From a virus, in IMG/VR virus record IMGVR_UViG_3300033148_007360, positions 29,183 through 93,182 of that record: a stretch of 64,000 nucleotides of DNA; one strand, written 5' to 3'. The notes beneath the pieces were generated by a model. It was not told the origin of the DNA. It was given only the letters and a program-made list of their open reading frames with translations, and ran no database searches. The first letter of the stretch is position 1. Every line of letters starts with the position of its first letter. A program made the translations under genes and the position numbers. This document shows positions 14,882 through 24,906 of the stretch, piece after piece.

Positions 14882-16443
14882 CGCTCCTTGCCCTTCAGTT
14901 CCGGCGATTCCTTCCGAAACGATTCCGATTTCGGAAGTTCGTCCACCTCTTCGTACAGTGTCTTGTTGATTATCTCACGCTTTTCTCCATCGGACTCCAT
15001 TGGAGATTCCTTTGAAGTGAGTTTTCTTATTTCTGAGTCGGAGAGGTGGAGCACATTACGCAGGACATATTCCGTCCACGCTGTTTCGTCCAGTCCCAAA
15101 TCCCTGCCAACTCGGTTTATCTTGTCTGCAACATCAATCCTTGCTGCAAAAGCGTCCATGCGCTCCATTTCTTCAAGGGAACTCGGAGGCTCGAATTCCA
15201 AAGTAAAAGCATTCCCCGCTGTTATCCGGTCATGCGGGAACCCCCTGACCGCCAAGTGTATCTGGCAGAGTCTTCTTAGACCTTCATGCAATCCCCTCTG
15301 AAGCAAAGCCGCCCTCCGCGAAAACTTAATATCCTGGGAAGACAAAGTCTTGTTTGTTTCCACGCTGCTGCGATCACCCCCATAACCGAAAAACGCAGGA
15401 GATGCACCCACCGAGCTGAACATTTCCTTTATCACGTGGTCGTAGTCAACCGCTTCCTTGATATTCACATTCGGCCCTGGGAGCCTTTGAGGTTTCTCGC
15501 CCCTGCCCTCTGCGTTATAAGGCCATATGACAGCTTCAGAAAATGTAAAGGGATCTATCTCGGTCAGATACCTCCCGTCTCTCCTGTTTCTGTATACATT
15601 ATGTAACAACCAGTTTGACCACTTTTGCATAATGCTGACTTGCTCAACCGGATCAGCCATCCCCACATCCACGGGATAAAGAATCCGGTCTATGGTTGAT
15701 AAAATACGAAACACGAGAAAGAGTCGGGAAAAAATGTCCTTCCGACTTGCCGGGAGGTAGGCTCTTGCAATAAGGGAAGTGCCATAGGACGCATTTGACT
15801 CCCCCGCATATGACTTTTCAAAACGCACCCGGAAATGAACCAGCTCCCAGGGCTTGATCTTAGGCCCGTTGTTTTTGATACTATCATCAACAGTACCTGT
15901 ATAACCTCCCCCGGTGGAAACCTCGAACCCCAAGAGCCTGCCGCTATCATCCTCTACCCTTTTGACATCTCCGGGGTGAATCCACCGGACTCCGACTATA
16001 CCCGGATTTTCCTTACCGATCTTGTTTCCTCCAAAGACCGGACAAAGTATATCATCTCCATACTTGGCAAGATCATAAGCCTGACCCGTGATCCAAGAGT
16101 CAAGTTCTATCCGAGCAAATAGTTGATTCAACTCTTTCTTTATGTTGGAATCCGAACTCTTTACGACGACCTCCCCTCGTGTAGCATCCAGTGCCAGTTG
16201 CTCCAGTACAGCTCCGAGAGAGGGTGCTTTCTGGATCATGCGGTCGAGTTCTTCGTACCTGTACCTGCGGATTTTAGGTAAAGCATATGCCGCATCTACA
16301 TCCCTTGAAAATGAAGGGGAACTCCTGGTTCTGTAGAGATCCGAAATGGCATCAAGAAGCTCCTGTGATACCAGAGCTTGGCTTTTACCTGAAAACGCCG
16401 TTGTTAAAGCATTCTTAAATCTTTTTGCCAGAGAATCCGCCAT
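14869..16443 (-). CDS. Portal protein (T4 gp20-like)
   Basis: A 524-residue protein predicted to form the dodecameric ring at the head vertex through which DNA enters and leaves. The N-terminal part has the gp20-type order: YRYEELDRMIQKAPSLGAVL, a DATRGEVVV strand, an LNQLFARIELD segment, then DLAKYGDDILCPVFG and GVRWIHPGDVKRVEDDSG. The long central helices and EMFSSVGASPAFFGYGG fit the crown/stem region. The ATG at 16443 follows GGAGGTAACTC. It is separated from the capsid genes by the entire tail module, unlike T4. Confidence 0.85.
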   Translation of the reverse strand: MADSLAKRFKNALTTAFSGKSQALVSQELLDAISDLYRTRSSPSFSRDVDAAYALPKIRRYRYEELDRMIQKAPSLGAVLEQLALDATRGEVVVKSSDSNIKKELNQLFARIELDSWITGQAYDLAKYGDDILCPVFGGNKIGKENPGIVGVRWIHPGDVKRVEDDSGRLLGFEVSTGGGYTGTVDDSIKNNGPKIKPWELVHFRVRFEKSYAGESNASYGTSLIARAYLPASRKDIFSRLFLVFRILSTIDRILYPVDVGMADPVEQVSIMQKWSNWLLHNVYRNRRDGRYLTEIDPFTFSEAVIWPYNAEGRGEKPQRLPGPNVNIKEAVDYDHVIKEMFSSVGASPAFFGYGGDRSSVETNKTLSSQDIKFSRRAALLQRGLHEGLRRLCQIHLAVRGFPHDRITAGNAFTLEFEPPSSLEEMERMDAFAARIDVADKINRVGRDLGLDETAWTEYVLRNVLHLSDSEIRKLTSKESPMESDGEKREIINKTLYEEVDELPKSESFRKESPELKGKERWER

Positions 16444-16455
16444 GAGTTACCTCCA

Positions 16456-19400
16456 TTATCCGCTTGACCCGGTTTCAAATTCACCATCCCGAATCCACAA
16501 GTTCCATTTTGCAAAAGTAAGAAAATCTAACCTATAGTCCAGTACAGGGTAGTTGTCAGCGTTGTTGCCCGTGATGCCGGTTCCATAGTATATGCTGTCC
16601 GTGGCAGAAGCATACCTACCCGGATCTTCATAAACTCCCCACGGATGCAGCGGGTAGTTCTGATTCCACTTCACATTTATATTCCCGTTAGCATCTGTGA
16701 CCAGAGTATCTACTATGTTGCCAAAGTGAACACTACGAAAGTTTGTGCGTGGTTTGCTGCCACTATACCAGCCGGGAGCATAGAAAAAATATGCTTGGGT
16801 GGCCAATGATTTTACCGTATTGCCGAAAATTACATGCGGTAATGCGTACCCACGTCCAAATGGCGTACCCTCGGAATGACCAAGTGTTATAACATTATTC
16901 CCCACGATGCTGTTTTCAGAATCGAGGTTTATTACCCCCAAATCCTTGTAAAACTCCCCACTGTAAGACGTTGTCCAGAAACCCTTACACCTGTCGAATA
17001 TATGATTATCAACAACTATCGCCATAGACCGATCATTGGAGAAAGAGTCCTCTGTCCCGAATTGGATCAGAGGTGCTAGTTTATCCGTTTCCAGATGACT
17101 CCCACGATTTATCTTGTTGTCATGCAGAACTAACGTTGAGACGGGATTCTTGTAAGAGGATGACCAGCCGTCCAATGGAGTAATCCCAGGAATGCTGAAA
17201 AAACTTACAAAAGTTCCAGGTGTATTGTTGTATGATATATTAAACAACCCCAACCCGTAAGCATTTGGATTTCCCGTCTTGGCCACACTAACAATACCCG
17301 GAGGGTCTGGCGAAAATGACGCCCCTTCTGAACCAAAGTTGCGCTCTACCTCTGTTATGTACGTCGGGGTGGATACGCCGGGAAACATCGCCGCTACATC
17401 ATCTCCAGATCCAAACGGGCCAACAGGCAAACGTTCCCATGAGACGCCGTCAAAATGTGCAATGTACCCTTCGTCACCGCTTATGAAAAGTTCAATACCA
17501 GCTTCTGATTCATTACCCTGAATAGCATGCAGCACGGGGATGTATCCATTCGGCCCGTCTGGAAGGTCAGCGGTTATATCCGACCACTCGACCCCATCGT
17601 AGTACTTGCATTCCCCCCTCTCTGTACTCCGGTTACGTCCGACAATATAGATGTTATTCACCGAAGAAGCCCACGTGTCATGGAATGCTACATCGTAACC
17701 AAAGGAGTGGTCAGTCCAACTACTGCCATCATACACAAATACAGCTCCCTGATAAGCACTAGTGGCAGTTACCAGCCTACCAGCAGTTACAACACAAGTC
17801 TTCGAAGCGACCCAGATAGAATACAGTATGCAATACCGATAACTTCCCGGAAGATGATGATGAACGATGCTATCACCATCAAATTGCATTACTGTTGAGG
17901 GCGAAGCACCCGAGTCGTTTGAACAAAATCCTGTCAGCCATACGTTATTCTCCCCGCTCCCATGAATGTCAATTACTGGCCGGTCTTCGGCATACCAGCG
18001 AGTAATTACACCATCAGATACGGTTCCGAACGTCAGCCGATGGCCAGATCCCCGTTTAAGGGCACAGAATACAAAAATTTTATCTGAGGATGTATTCTCT
18101 GCATAACATCCCAGAGCCAGCATATCCCCTGCCTGCACATCTACAAGATCGTCTGTGTAAGTCCACTCTTTCCCATCAGGCATAGACTGTATATGTACGT
18201 CAATACGGTTAGCCACCTCTAAAGATTCGCTGATTCCGGTAACAACTAGAACCCTACCCTCGGATGGGATTGAACAAAAGCCGTGGTAGGGATGTCTATG
18301 TGTCCAGTAATCTGCCCGTATTGAATTCACTTTCTTCCAAGAGGTTCCATCAAAGAGAAAAATTTGCAAAAAATCCGTGTCCGACCTTACATCGGCAACA
18401 TAGAGTCCTCCTGGCTCCGCGGGAGGCCCCATGACCTTTTCTTCTCCACATTCATTTTTAGACAACCACAAACCATGACAGGCTTGAACACCTATAGTCC
18501 TCCCCCCTATCGCGGTAGATCCCGCAAGGATAGAGCTGCTGATACTCGCACCCATCCGGTATACCATCAAGTCTGAATTGTTGCTGGTTCCCACGGTCTT
18601 TGCGAAGTGCTCCAAGTCACCGTAAAGATTTTCGTTATCAATCACCGACACTACCCTGCCACGCCCATCGCCTGCACGGAGATAGTCGCCCGGCTTTATG
18701 TTAGAATTCACAAAAGATCCACCGGGCAGGGAGACTAAACTTGAACCTGCCGTAGTCTGTGCTCCCCCGCTCACCCAAATACCGGCGTCAAACACAATCC
18801 ATGAATGCCCCGAAAACGTGATCTTGGGGTTACCTATACCACGAATTACGGTTCCTGAAGCGGGTTGAATTGTAGTTCCAACTGTATATTCTGTATAAGG
18901 GTCGCCGAGGACAAGAATTTCTGCTCCAGGATTCTCGGAGATCGCATCCTCCAAATCGCTGTACCTCGCCCTATCCCACGTCTTACTCACTATAATCGGC
19001 CCATTATGTAAAAAAGATGCTACCTCGGTCAAGCCCGCAACGTAGGCAAGGGCGGATTCAATGGATGTCACACCAGCTACTCCAACAGTAGCACCTACCA
19101 AAGCAGCACCATTGGATGATGACAGTTCAGAAATAGTATAGTATCTGCTGTCGTGCCCCGTCATTCCCACAGTAGTTGTTAGTGAAAAGTGTGACTGGAG
19201 TATCCCACCGTGTGCAACAGCGTGAACAGTTATCCATTCTGTTACTCCTGGAACTTGCCCAAACACCAAAAGTGTAGATTCGGGGTTATTGACAAGAGAG
19301 TGTTTCAAAGCGCTGGCAGACTCGAAATCCCATGCAGTTGTCGTACTCCCTCCTACCATCATGTATCGGTAATCTGCGCGGATTATCTCGTTAACCGAAT

Positions 19401-19881
19401 CGGAATCAACCCCCCGTGACAAGTAAAAATCCTGCCCCCGGAACCAGGCAGTACTCCGTAGAGGAACATAAGCCGGTAACGGCTCCCACTCCGCCGCAAG
19501 GGAAGAGAGTGGCATGGAAACATATGGAGTTTGCGCTACCGTATCAGCAAAAAGAAGCTTAACGCCGTCGTATTCCGTAACTTCACTAACTGAATCGCTA
19601 TACACAAAATTATAAGTAGCTCTATCCGCAGGAAGTTTTCCCCGATAAACGTGCTTCCCGTACAACACACCATATTTATTATCGGGAATAGAATAAATCT
19701 GCCGCTCTGTTTCCCTTACGTAAACCCCATCCTGCGTAATCCAACTTAAATCATCCACGTGTACTGTTCCACCAGATATAGAGTAGGATGCACCACAAAG
19801 ACCAGCCCCATATAAGGCAAGTTGCCTTCGGTTCAGACCAGCAGAACTATCTCTTATCATAAAATGGTGTAGTAGGCGCAA
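16456..19881 (-). CDS. Large tail fibre/spike protein with propeller-like repeats
   Basis: A 1141-residue virion protein. Around 300-370 is a pectin-lyase-like entry (RARYSDLEDAISENPGAEIL, SGTVIRGIGNPKITFSGHSW). Between about 520 and 890 a motif close to (F/Y)-D-G-x-(S/E)-W recurs (FDGTSWKKV, YDGSSWTDH, YDGVEWSDI, FDGVSWERL), suggesting a beta-propeller inserted in or beside the beta-helix. The C-terminal part returns to beta-helix-like Asn/Gly turns (ENSIVGNNVI, HVIFGNTVKSL). It probably contributes to receptor recognition or depolymerisation. The start at 19881 is TTG after GGGGG; an ATG eight codons later is an alternative. Confidence 0.75.
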   Translation of the reverse strand: MRLLHHFMIRDSSAGLNRRQLALYGAGLCGASYSISGGTVHVDDLSWITQDGVYVRETERQIYSIPDNKYGVLYGKHVYRGKLPADRATYNFVYSDSVSEVTEYDGVKLLFADTVAQTPYVSMPLSSLAAEWEPLPAYVPLRSTAWFRGQDFYLSRGVDSDSVNEIIRADYRYMMVGGSTTTAWDFESASALKHSLVNNPESTLLVFGQVPGVTEWITVHAVAHGGILQSHFSLTTTVGMTGHDSRYYTISELSSSNGAALVGATVGVAGVTSIESALAYVAGLTEVASFLHNGPIIVSKTWDRARYSDLEDAISENPGAEILVLGDPYTEYTVGTTIQPASGTVIRGIGNPKITFSGHSWIVFDAGIWVSGGAQTTAGSSLVSLPGGSFVNSNIKPGDYLRAGDGRGRVVSVIDNENLYGDLEHFAKTVGTSNNSDLMVYRMGASISSSILAGSTAIGGRTIGVQACHGLWLSKNECGEEKVMGPPAEPGGLYVADVRSDTDFLQIFLFDGTSWKKVNSIRADYWTHRHPYHGFCSIPSEGRVLVVTGISESLEVANRIDVHIQSMPDGKEWTYTDDLVDVQAGDMLALGCYAENTSSDKIFVFCALKRGSGHRLTFGTVSDGVITRWYAEDRPVIDIHGSGENNVWLTGFCSNDSGASPSTVMQFDGDSIVHHHLPGSYRYCILYSIWVASKTCVVTAGRLVTATSAYQGAVFVYDGSSWTDHSFGYDVAFHDTWASSVNNIYIVGRNRSTERGECKYYDGVEWSDITADLPDGPNGYIPVLHAIQGNESEAGIELFISGDEGYIAHFDGVSWERLPVGPFGSGDDVAAMFPGVSTPTYITEVERNFGSEGASFSPDPPGIVSVAKTGNPNAYGLGLFNISYNNTPGTFVSFFSIPGITPLDGWSSSYKNPVSTLVLHDNKINRGSHLETDKLAPLIQFGTEDSFSNDRSMAIVVDNHIFDRCKGFWTTSYSGEFYKDLGVINLDSENSIVGNNVITLGHSEGTPFGRGYALPHVIFGNTVKSLATQAYFFYAPGWYSGSKPRTNFRSVHFGNIVDTLVTDANGNINVKWNQNYPLHPWGVYEDPGRYASATDSIYYGTGITGNNADNYPVLDYRLDFLTFAKWNLWIRDGEFETGSSG

Positions 19882-19893
19882 CTTAGACCCCCG

Positions 19894-22188
19894 TTACTCA
19901 TAGTCATTTCCAACTTCAACAATCCCGATATTTGTCCCGCCCTTCCTCAGCGATCCCGAAGAATGACCGTTACCAATATAGACAAATCCGCTCACGCTTC
20001 TTGCCAGAACCGGATCCGAGTAAGTAATGTCTGGATCCCCCTTAAACAAATTTCCCTCCACTCTCATATTAGTCACTTCCACGAATTCCGCTACGTAGTG
20101 AAGTGTCGGTGGAGTCGGAACTGAATCCCCGTGTGCTACATTCCTGACAGTGTTGAAACTAAATACACTCCCCGTATCAGACCTTATAATACAGACAGCC
20201 GGCAGAGTATAAAGCGGCTTGCTGGCCGGTGCGGATATATTGCCTTTTATAACACCGGTTCTGCACATGTAAGTATAATAACTGTAAGGATGAGTCTCAG
20301 CGCTGTCGAAGTTTGTCATCAGGTTAAAAAACATGGGGCCGAAGGTGTTGAACGCAACCTTGTAATCTTCCACATAACTTAGAAGAGCATATCTGGCACC
20401 TTCATTGAAAATATTTTCAGTGATGATCACGTTCTTGCTGTACACCGGATTGTCCCCGTTGGTATTATTCACGTGCTCAAACAGGGAATCTAATAACCCA
20501 CTCGGTTGAACAGCACCCGTTGTTGAACTCAGATTTTTCGTACTTACGACTGCAATCATCACGCCAGATAACCAATTATCATACTCGCTGGCGCTGAGGT
20601 CAAACCCTCCAAAGTTCCAACGAGGATAGGTTTGATGTAGGTATAGTCCATCTACATTTGCCGCAAGAATTACGGGATAGGGTGATGCCGCCCTCCCCTC
20701 GATGCTAACGCCTTGCAATACTATATTTGACCGTCTTATGCTGGCTGTACCAACAAGCGTTTTATCATTGATTGCTTCATATAAGTCCCCCCTGCATTTT
20801 AGAGTATTCTGATCAAGCACATCCATAACCGTGCATGTAAACCCAGACAACTCCACCGTATCCCCGGAACCCACATTTCCCTCAAGGAAATTAGAGTTCA
20901 CCGAAGACACCTGACACTCCCCCTTCGATAACCCAACCACTGTTCCATCTTTTATTGTTGTGTCAGTAACTTCCCCATACCCGATAATTTTGAGAGATGG
21001 CTCAGTATCAGAAGATGCGCGAAGAATAGCCCCGTAAGATCCTGTAAGTACCGTATTTGAGTGCAATTCACAGTCGGAGACGTCATGTTCACCAGGTTTA
21101 AAGTAGAAATAGGCTCCAGTTGAACCCAACGCATTTAGAGCTGCTTTCAAGGTCGGATAGCCACCGGAACCAATCAGAACCATTGGTCGTATGTTTATCA
21201 ACTCCCGAAGTGCCCCCTCGACAGTGCTGCTGTCATAATGTTCTCCAAAGTCCCTTATACCAATATTTGAAGCACCTGAACTGGATGATAAGACTGTCTT
21301 AGGAAAATACCTGCCGTCGTGATCTGTGTTACTCCCGTCCACATCCGGCATATCCAGGAGGTCGGAATGGTTCCCGATCTGGAAAGCTTGAACTCCATCC
21401 TTCGTAACTTCAAAGACAGGACCTGTCCAAAATGAAGAAAAAGTTCCCGCCGACTGTCCCACTGAAGCATAATAACAGGATATGATGGCAGCATCCGTAT
21501 CTGATTTCGCCGATAGAATGAATATAACCGACCTTTTCGTGGAATCCTCTTGATGCCACTTCCCGGTGTCTCTCCTGTAATAAGCATTAAGCACTTGAAC
21601 CACACTATCGGAATCTTCGGGGTGTCGCATAAGATAAAAGTGGTCATCGTTCGACCCGCCTTTTAGCCAGTACCCCGCCTCATTAGTAGGTCGGAAGTCC
21701 GGTTCGTGGTCGGCGGTTATAAACTCGTTTGCTTTTGGTACCGGGAAAATATGACTGGAACCAATGCCCGTATTACCCGCTGGAACAAAGATATAAGCGA
21801 TCGGAACTTGTGTATCGGTAACTTCCGGTGGCGTCGGGGGATCGCCGGGAGTTCCAGGGGAAACATAATAACCCGCCTCGTTTGGAGGGTATCCCGTATT
21901 GTAAGTGTAATCCAATACGAAAATATCAATCCTGTCCAGTGTATCGTGGCTGCGCTCTTTCACCTCGGCTGCAAAGGGTACGTCTGTCTCCTCGATAACA
22001 ACAACACCATCCTTTGTTAAAATGGCGCTGTATGGAGCATCCCCCCTCTCTAAGTTCAGATACCAATTGTCGGATACAGTAACCTTGCACCCCTGTAAGG
22101 GGCCGGGCCCGGAAGTCAGGGAGTTTATATCATTCAGGTAAGCCGTTAAATCTGGACTCATGTAATCGAATATGCGCCTTTGAGTCAT
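19894..22188 (-). CDS. Tail fibre protein with beta-helix domain
   Basis: A 764-residue protein. The first 200 residues resemble the baseplate-proximal part of phage fibres (RIFDYMSPDLTAYLNDINS, VTVSDNWYLNLERGDAPYSA, VKERSHDTLDRIDIFVLDYT). From about 340 the sequence becomes a right-handed parallel beta-helix of pectate-lyase type (GSGGYPTLKAALNALG, FKPGEHDVSDCELHSNTVL, VLQGVSIEGRA, YSKNVIITENIFNEGARYAL). It likely attaches to the neighbouring baseplate/sialidase-like protein and faces the host surface. The ATG at 22188 follows GAGGTTTGAGAA and lies directly after the previous stop. Confidence 0.8.
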   Translation of the reverse strand: MTQRRIFDYMSPDLTAYLNDINSLTSGPGPLQGCKVTVSDNWYLNLERGDAPYSAILTKDGVVVIEETDVPFAAEVKERSHDTLDRIDIFVLDYTYNTGYPPNEAGYYVSPGTPGDPPTPPEVTDTQVPIAYIFVPAGNTGIGSSHIFPVPKANEFITADHEPDFRPTNEAGYWLKGGSNDDHFYLMRHPEDSDSVVQVLNAYYRRDTGKWHQEDSTKRSVIFILSAKSDTDAAIISCYYASVGQSAGTFSSFWTGPVFEVTKDGVQAFQIGNHSDLLDMPDVDGSNTDHDGRYFPKTVLSSSSGASNIGIRDFGEHYDSSTVEGALRELINIRPMVLIGSGGYPTLKAALNALGSTGAYFYFKPGEHDVSDCELHSNTVLTGSYGAILRASSDTEPSLKIIGYGEVTDTTIKDGTVVGLSKGECQVSSVNSNFLEGNVGSGDTVELSGFTCTVMDVLDQNTLKCRGDLYEAINDKTLVGTASIRRSNIVLQGVSIEGRAASPYPVILAANVDGLYLHQTYPRWNFGGFDLSASEYDNWLSGVMIAVVSTKNLSSTTGAVQPSGLLDSLFEHVNNTNGDNPVYSKNVIITENIFNEGARYALLSYVEDYKVAFNTFGPMFFNLMTNFDSAETHPYSYYTYMCRTGVIKGNISAPASKPLYTLPAVCIIRSDTGSVFSFNTVRNVAHGDSVPTPPTLHYVAEFVEVTNMRVEGNLFKGDPDITYSDPVLARSVSGFVYIGNGHSSGSLRKGGTNIGIVEVGNDYE

Positions 22189-22191
22189 TTC

Positions 22192-24906
22192 TCAAACCTC
22201 GTCTTTGTAGTAGGGTACAACATTGTACGGAAGCACTCTTTTGATCTTGTTGAACAGGAACTGAGCCTTCGGGTTGCTGTATGGCAGATAATTGAAACTG
22301 TTTGGGTAACCAAAAACCTGCAAGTTTTTGTAAACCGACACGTAAACCGGTAAAATAAAATAATCGCTGTAGGAATCCCACAGACCTTCCCCGAAGGCCG
22401 CTCCTGAATATATGGTATAATCAGGATTAGATCCACCATATCTCCATGATGTAGAGATTGTAAGCGCCGTAGCTCCCGGCACAGACTCCACGAGATAATT
22501 ACCTTCATCTGGAGTATTGGAAAGTACAAGTTTGTCTCCAGACTTCACTCCGAGATCTGTTAGATCCACACCCGTTACATAAAGAACATTATCTCCACTG
22601 GTGACTCCTGTTCCACTCACCACACTCTTGCAGGAATCCAAAGTTCCGCGAGCATAGGGCTTTTCCAACCGAGCATCCAAATTGTACAGACGGGCCAGCA
22701 ACTTCACAGCCGACTCCGTCCCAACCCTGCGTGAAATATCACGAAATGCTCTCGATGCTATCCTCCAAGTAGCAACAGGATAGTTCTTTGTGAGTTCATC
22801 TTCAAGAATGTAGCCAAAATCCTTAATTTTTTCTTTTACAAACTCTGGAAAAGCCTCACCTACAGCCTGCGTAAAAACAGGGAACCTTGAAATAGAATCC
22901 CGCAACCGCTGGAAATAAGCACCCATCATATAAAGAAATCTATGTCTTTGGTCACCCGCCAAATCAAAATCCGGGAGAAGAATTTCTCCTGTATGAGTTG
23001 TCGTGCCGGAGGGAAGAACCCGAGTAACCCGCTCTTCATCCCGCATGTACGATGGAATCATCTGATAAAAGTAGTCCCTGAAAGATACTCCCTGGCGCAG
23101 AGTCATAGGATTGCTGACGTCTTTCATACCGGTATAGATAGAACAGTCTTGAACAAACATCTTCCGGCTGAAGAAGTAAGGATACATGTTGAAGAAGGAA
23201 AACAAAGTATAATATCTGGATTCTCCAGCCTTTCTAATAGCGGTGTCAATATAATACATGGTTCCATAATAAATTTCTTCAGGATTTTTGGAAAATAACT
23301 TGGTGCCTCCCTTCCGCGCAAGATTGACATTTGTGATCTCCGCAGCATATAACTCCATGTCGGTCGGGAGTCCACGCACGACTTTGTATTCAAAACTGTT
23401 ACCCAACTGGCCGGGCGAGAACTCCTCTGTAACTACAAGAGTAGTGGTTCCCGCTACAGACTGAATTATCTTGTAACCGTGCTTGTCTGCATCCTGACTG
23501 GCGTGATTCCCGAAAAGGAGGGTATCGCCTGAAGTTATATTACTGAAATCGGCTGAGTTGTCGTAGAAGTAATGAGCCTCGGCGGTGCTGGGAATTCCGG
23601 TTCCGGTCTTTATTGTCTCCCATGATCCCGTCCACTCCAGAACAGTTTGTGGCGCTTCCAGACCTTGTGTTGCGGAAAACGTCAGGGTCGGGTAATCCCT
23701 TGACTTCGGCTGGAACTCCTGATATTTTAAACCGCTGCGTATAGCATCCACTTCCGAAAATACCAAATGGACTTTTTCATCACCGTCTACGACAGCGCTC
23801 ACTCCTCCGGTATGGGATGCGTAATCGGAAATAGGATACTCAAAAGCAGCCATTGGATACGCATCCAGAATAAAGGCATCAACCCAAAGGCTGCTCAAAC
23901 AATCCCGACCGGACTCGCCGATGTTAGTTGTCAATAGAACGGAGGACTGGTCAGGCAGCATTAACGGCCACATGCGAACAGCCTGTACATCAGATATTGC
24001 AGAAACCGACAGCAGGGAAAAAGCCGTACCGAAATCAATCCATGACTCCCCCCTGTCACTGCTACCCTTAAGATACGCTTTCTTCCCATCACCTTTATCG
24101 GATAGAGATGCTACAAGAAGAGATCCGGATAATGCATCCTGATAAATTCTTACAGGATGAAACCCGTAATCTATATCGGATTCGACTTCAATGGGTTCCG
24201 ACCAACTCTCTCCACCATCCTTGGAATACGACGTATATGCTGATTGACCGGCGGTAAAGATAATATTCAGCCTGCCTGTATCCATCGTGGTTACATCCAC
24301 GAATCTCACTGGAGTTAATCCAGCCAGATTTATATTGACCTTTTCCGGCCTTCGCCACGTCTGACCATAGTCAATAGATTGTGTCTTGTATATGGAATCT
24401 ATTGACGCTCCCACACAAAACATGGTCTGGTTCAGCGTCATGGACATGCTGTACCCACAGTTGCTCGGCACTCTTATCGGTATCGTGGATACCTTGCTCC
24501 ACGCGGTACTGCCGGAGAGTGCAGTCCATAACTCTGGAGTACCAAACCCGTGCTCATAAGTACACGTGTAACCGGCGGCTTCATGGCTATAGTATACAGT
24601 TCCGCTTCCAGTATCGTAATCTATAACTCCACTGGCGTCCCCACCTACACTCCCGTAAAAATCATCCCGAAATCCATATATCTTGCCGTCCGATACGGAT
24701 TGGTATCTCCCCCGGACAGTCCCAGGCACCAGCGACGTATCGAGGGATAGCGTTTCCATAGTCCCACCGCTCATTGATACCCACTCGGCTTTGCGCTTCA
24801 GGGTCGCCAGATAGATGCGATCTACCTCAGACCTGTAAACGGTTACCGGGTCGGAATAACTGTAACCGTCATCCGAGATTATATATGTTGGGTCGAACTC
24901 AGGCAT
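22192..24906 (-). CDS. Sialidase-type (BNR) propeller fused to a baseplate protein I-like domain
   Basis: A 904-residue protein. Residues about 165-300 contain three Asp boxes of the S-x-D-x-G-x-x-W type (SIDYGQTW at 177, SKDGGESW at 228, SSDRGESW at 282) that mark sialidase/BNR propellers. From about 600, MIPSYMRDEERV, FLYMMGAYFQRLRDSISRF, FGYILEDEL and RAFRDISRRVGTESAVKLL follow the pattern of P2 gpI/T4-type baseplate wedge proteins that link wedge to fibres. The fusion would place an enzyme-like or lectin-like propeller on the baseplate rim. The ATG at 24906 overlaps the stop of the gp6/J gene. Asp boxes define the fold, not activity; no catalytic residues were assigned. Confidence 0.8.
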   Translation of the reverse strand: MPEFDPTYIISDDGYSYSDPVTVYRSEVDRIYLATLKRKAEWVSMSGGTMETLSLDTSLVPGTVRGRYQSVSDGKIYGFRDDFYGSVGGDASGVIDYDTGSGTVYYSHEAAGYTCTYEHGFGTPELWTALSGSTAWSKVSTIPIRVPSNCGYSMSMTLNQTMFCVGASIDSIYKTQSIDYGQTWRRPEKVNINLAGLTPVRFVDVTTMDTGRLNIIFTAGQSAYTSYSKDGGESWSEPIEVESDIDYGFHPVRIYQDALSGSLLVASLSDKGDGKKAYLKGSSDRGESWIDFGTAFSLLSVSAISDVQAVRMWPLMLPDQSSVLLTTNIGESGRDCLSSLWVDAFILDAYPMAAFEYPISDYASHTGGVSAVVDGDEKVHLVFSEVDAIRSGLKYQEFQPKSRDYPTLTFSATQGLEAPQTVLEWTGSWETIKTGTGIPSTAEAHYFYDNSADFSNITSGDTLLFGNHASQDADKHGYKIIQSVAGTTTLVVTEEFSPGQLGNSFEYKVVRGLPTDMELYAAEITNVNLARKGGTKLFSKNPEEIYYGTMYYIDTAIRKAGESRYYTLFSFFNMYPYFFSRKMFVQDCSIYTGMKDVSNPMTLRQGVSFRDYFYQMIPSYMRDEERVTRVLPSGTTTHTGEILLPDFDLAGDQRHRFLYMMGAYFQRLRDSISRFPVFTQAVGEAFPEFVKEKIKDFGYILEDELTKNYPVATWRIASRAFRDISRRVGTESAVKLLARLYNLDARLEKPYARGTLDSCKSVVSGTGVTSGDNVLYVTGVDLTDLGVKSGDKLVLSNTPDEGNYLVESVPGATALTISTSWRYGGSNPDYTIYSGAAFGEGLWDSYSDYFILPVYVSVYKNLQVFGYPNSFNYLPYSNPKAQFLFNKIKRVLPYNVVPYYKDEV

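Noticed and set aside
14675-15301. A 208-residue plus-strand frame
   Set aside because: Ser/Arg-rich shadow opposite the portal and the small gene after it.
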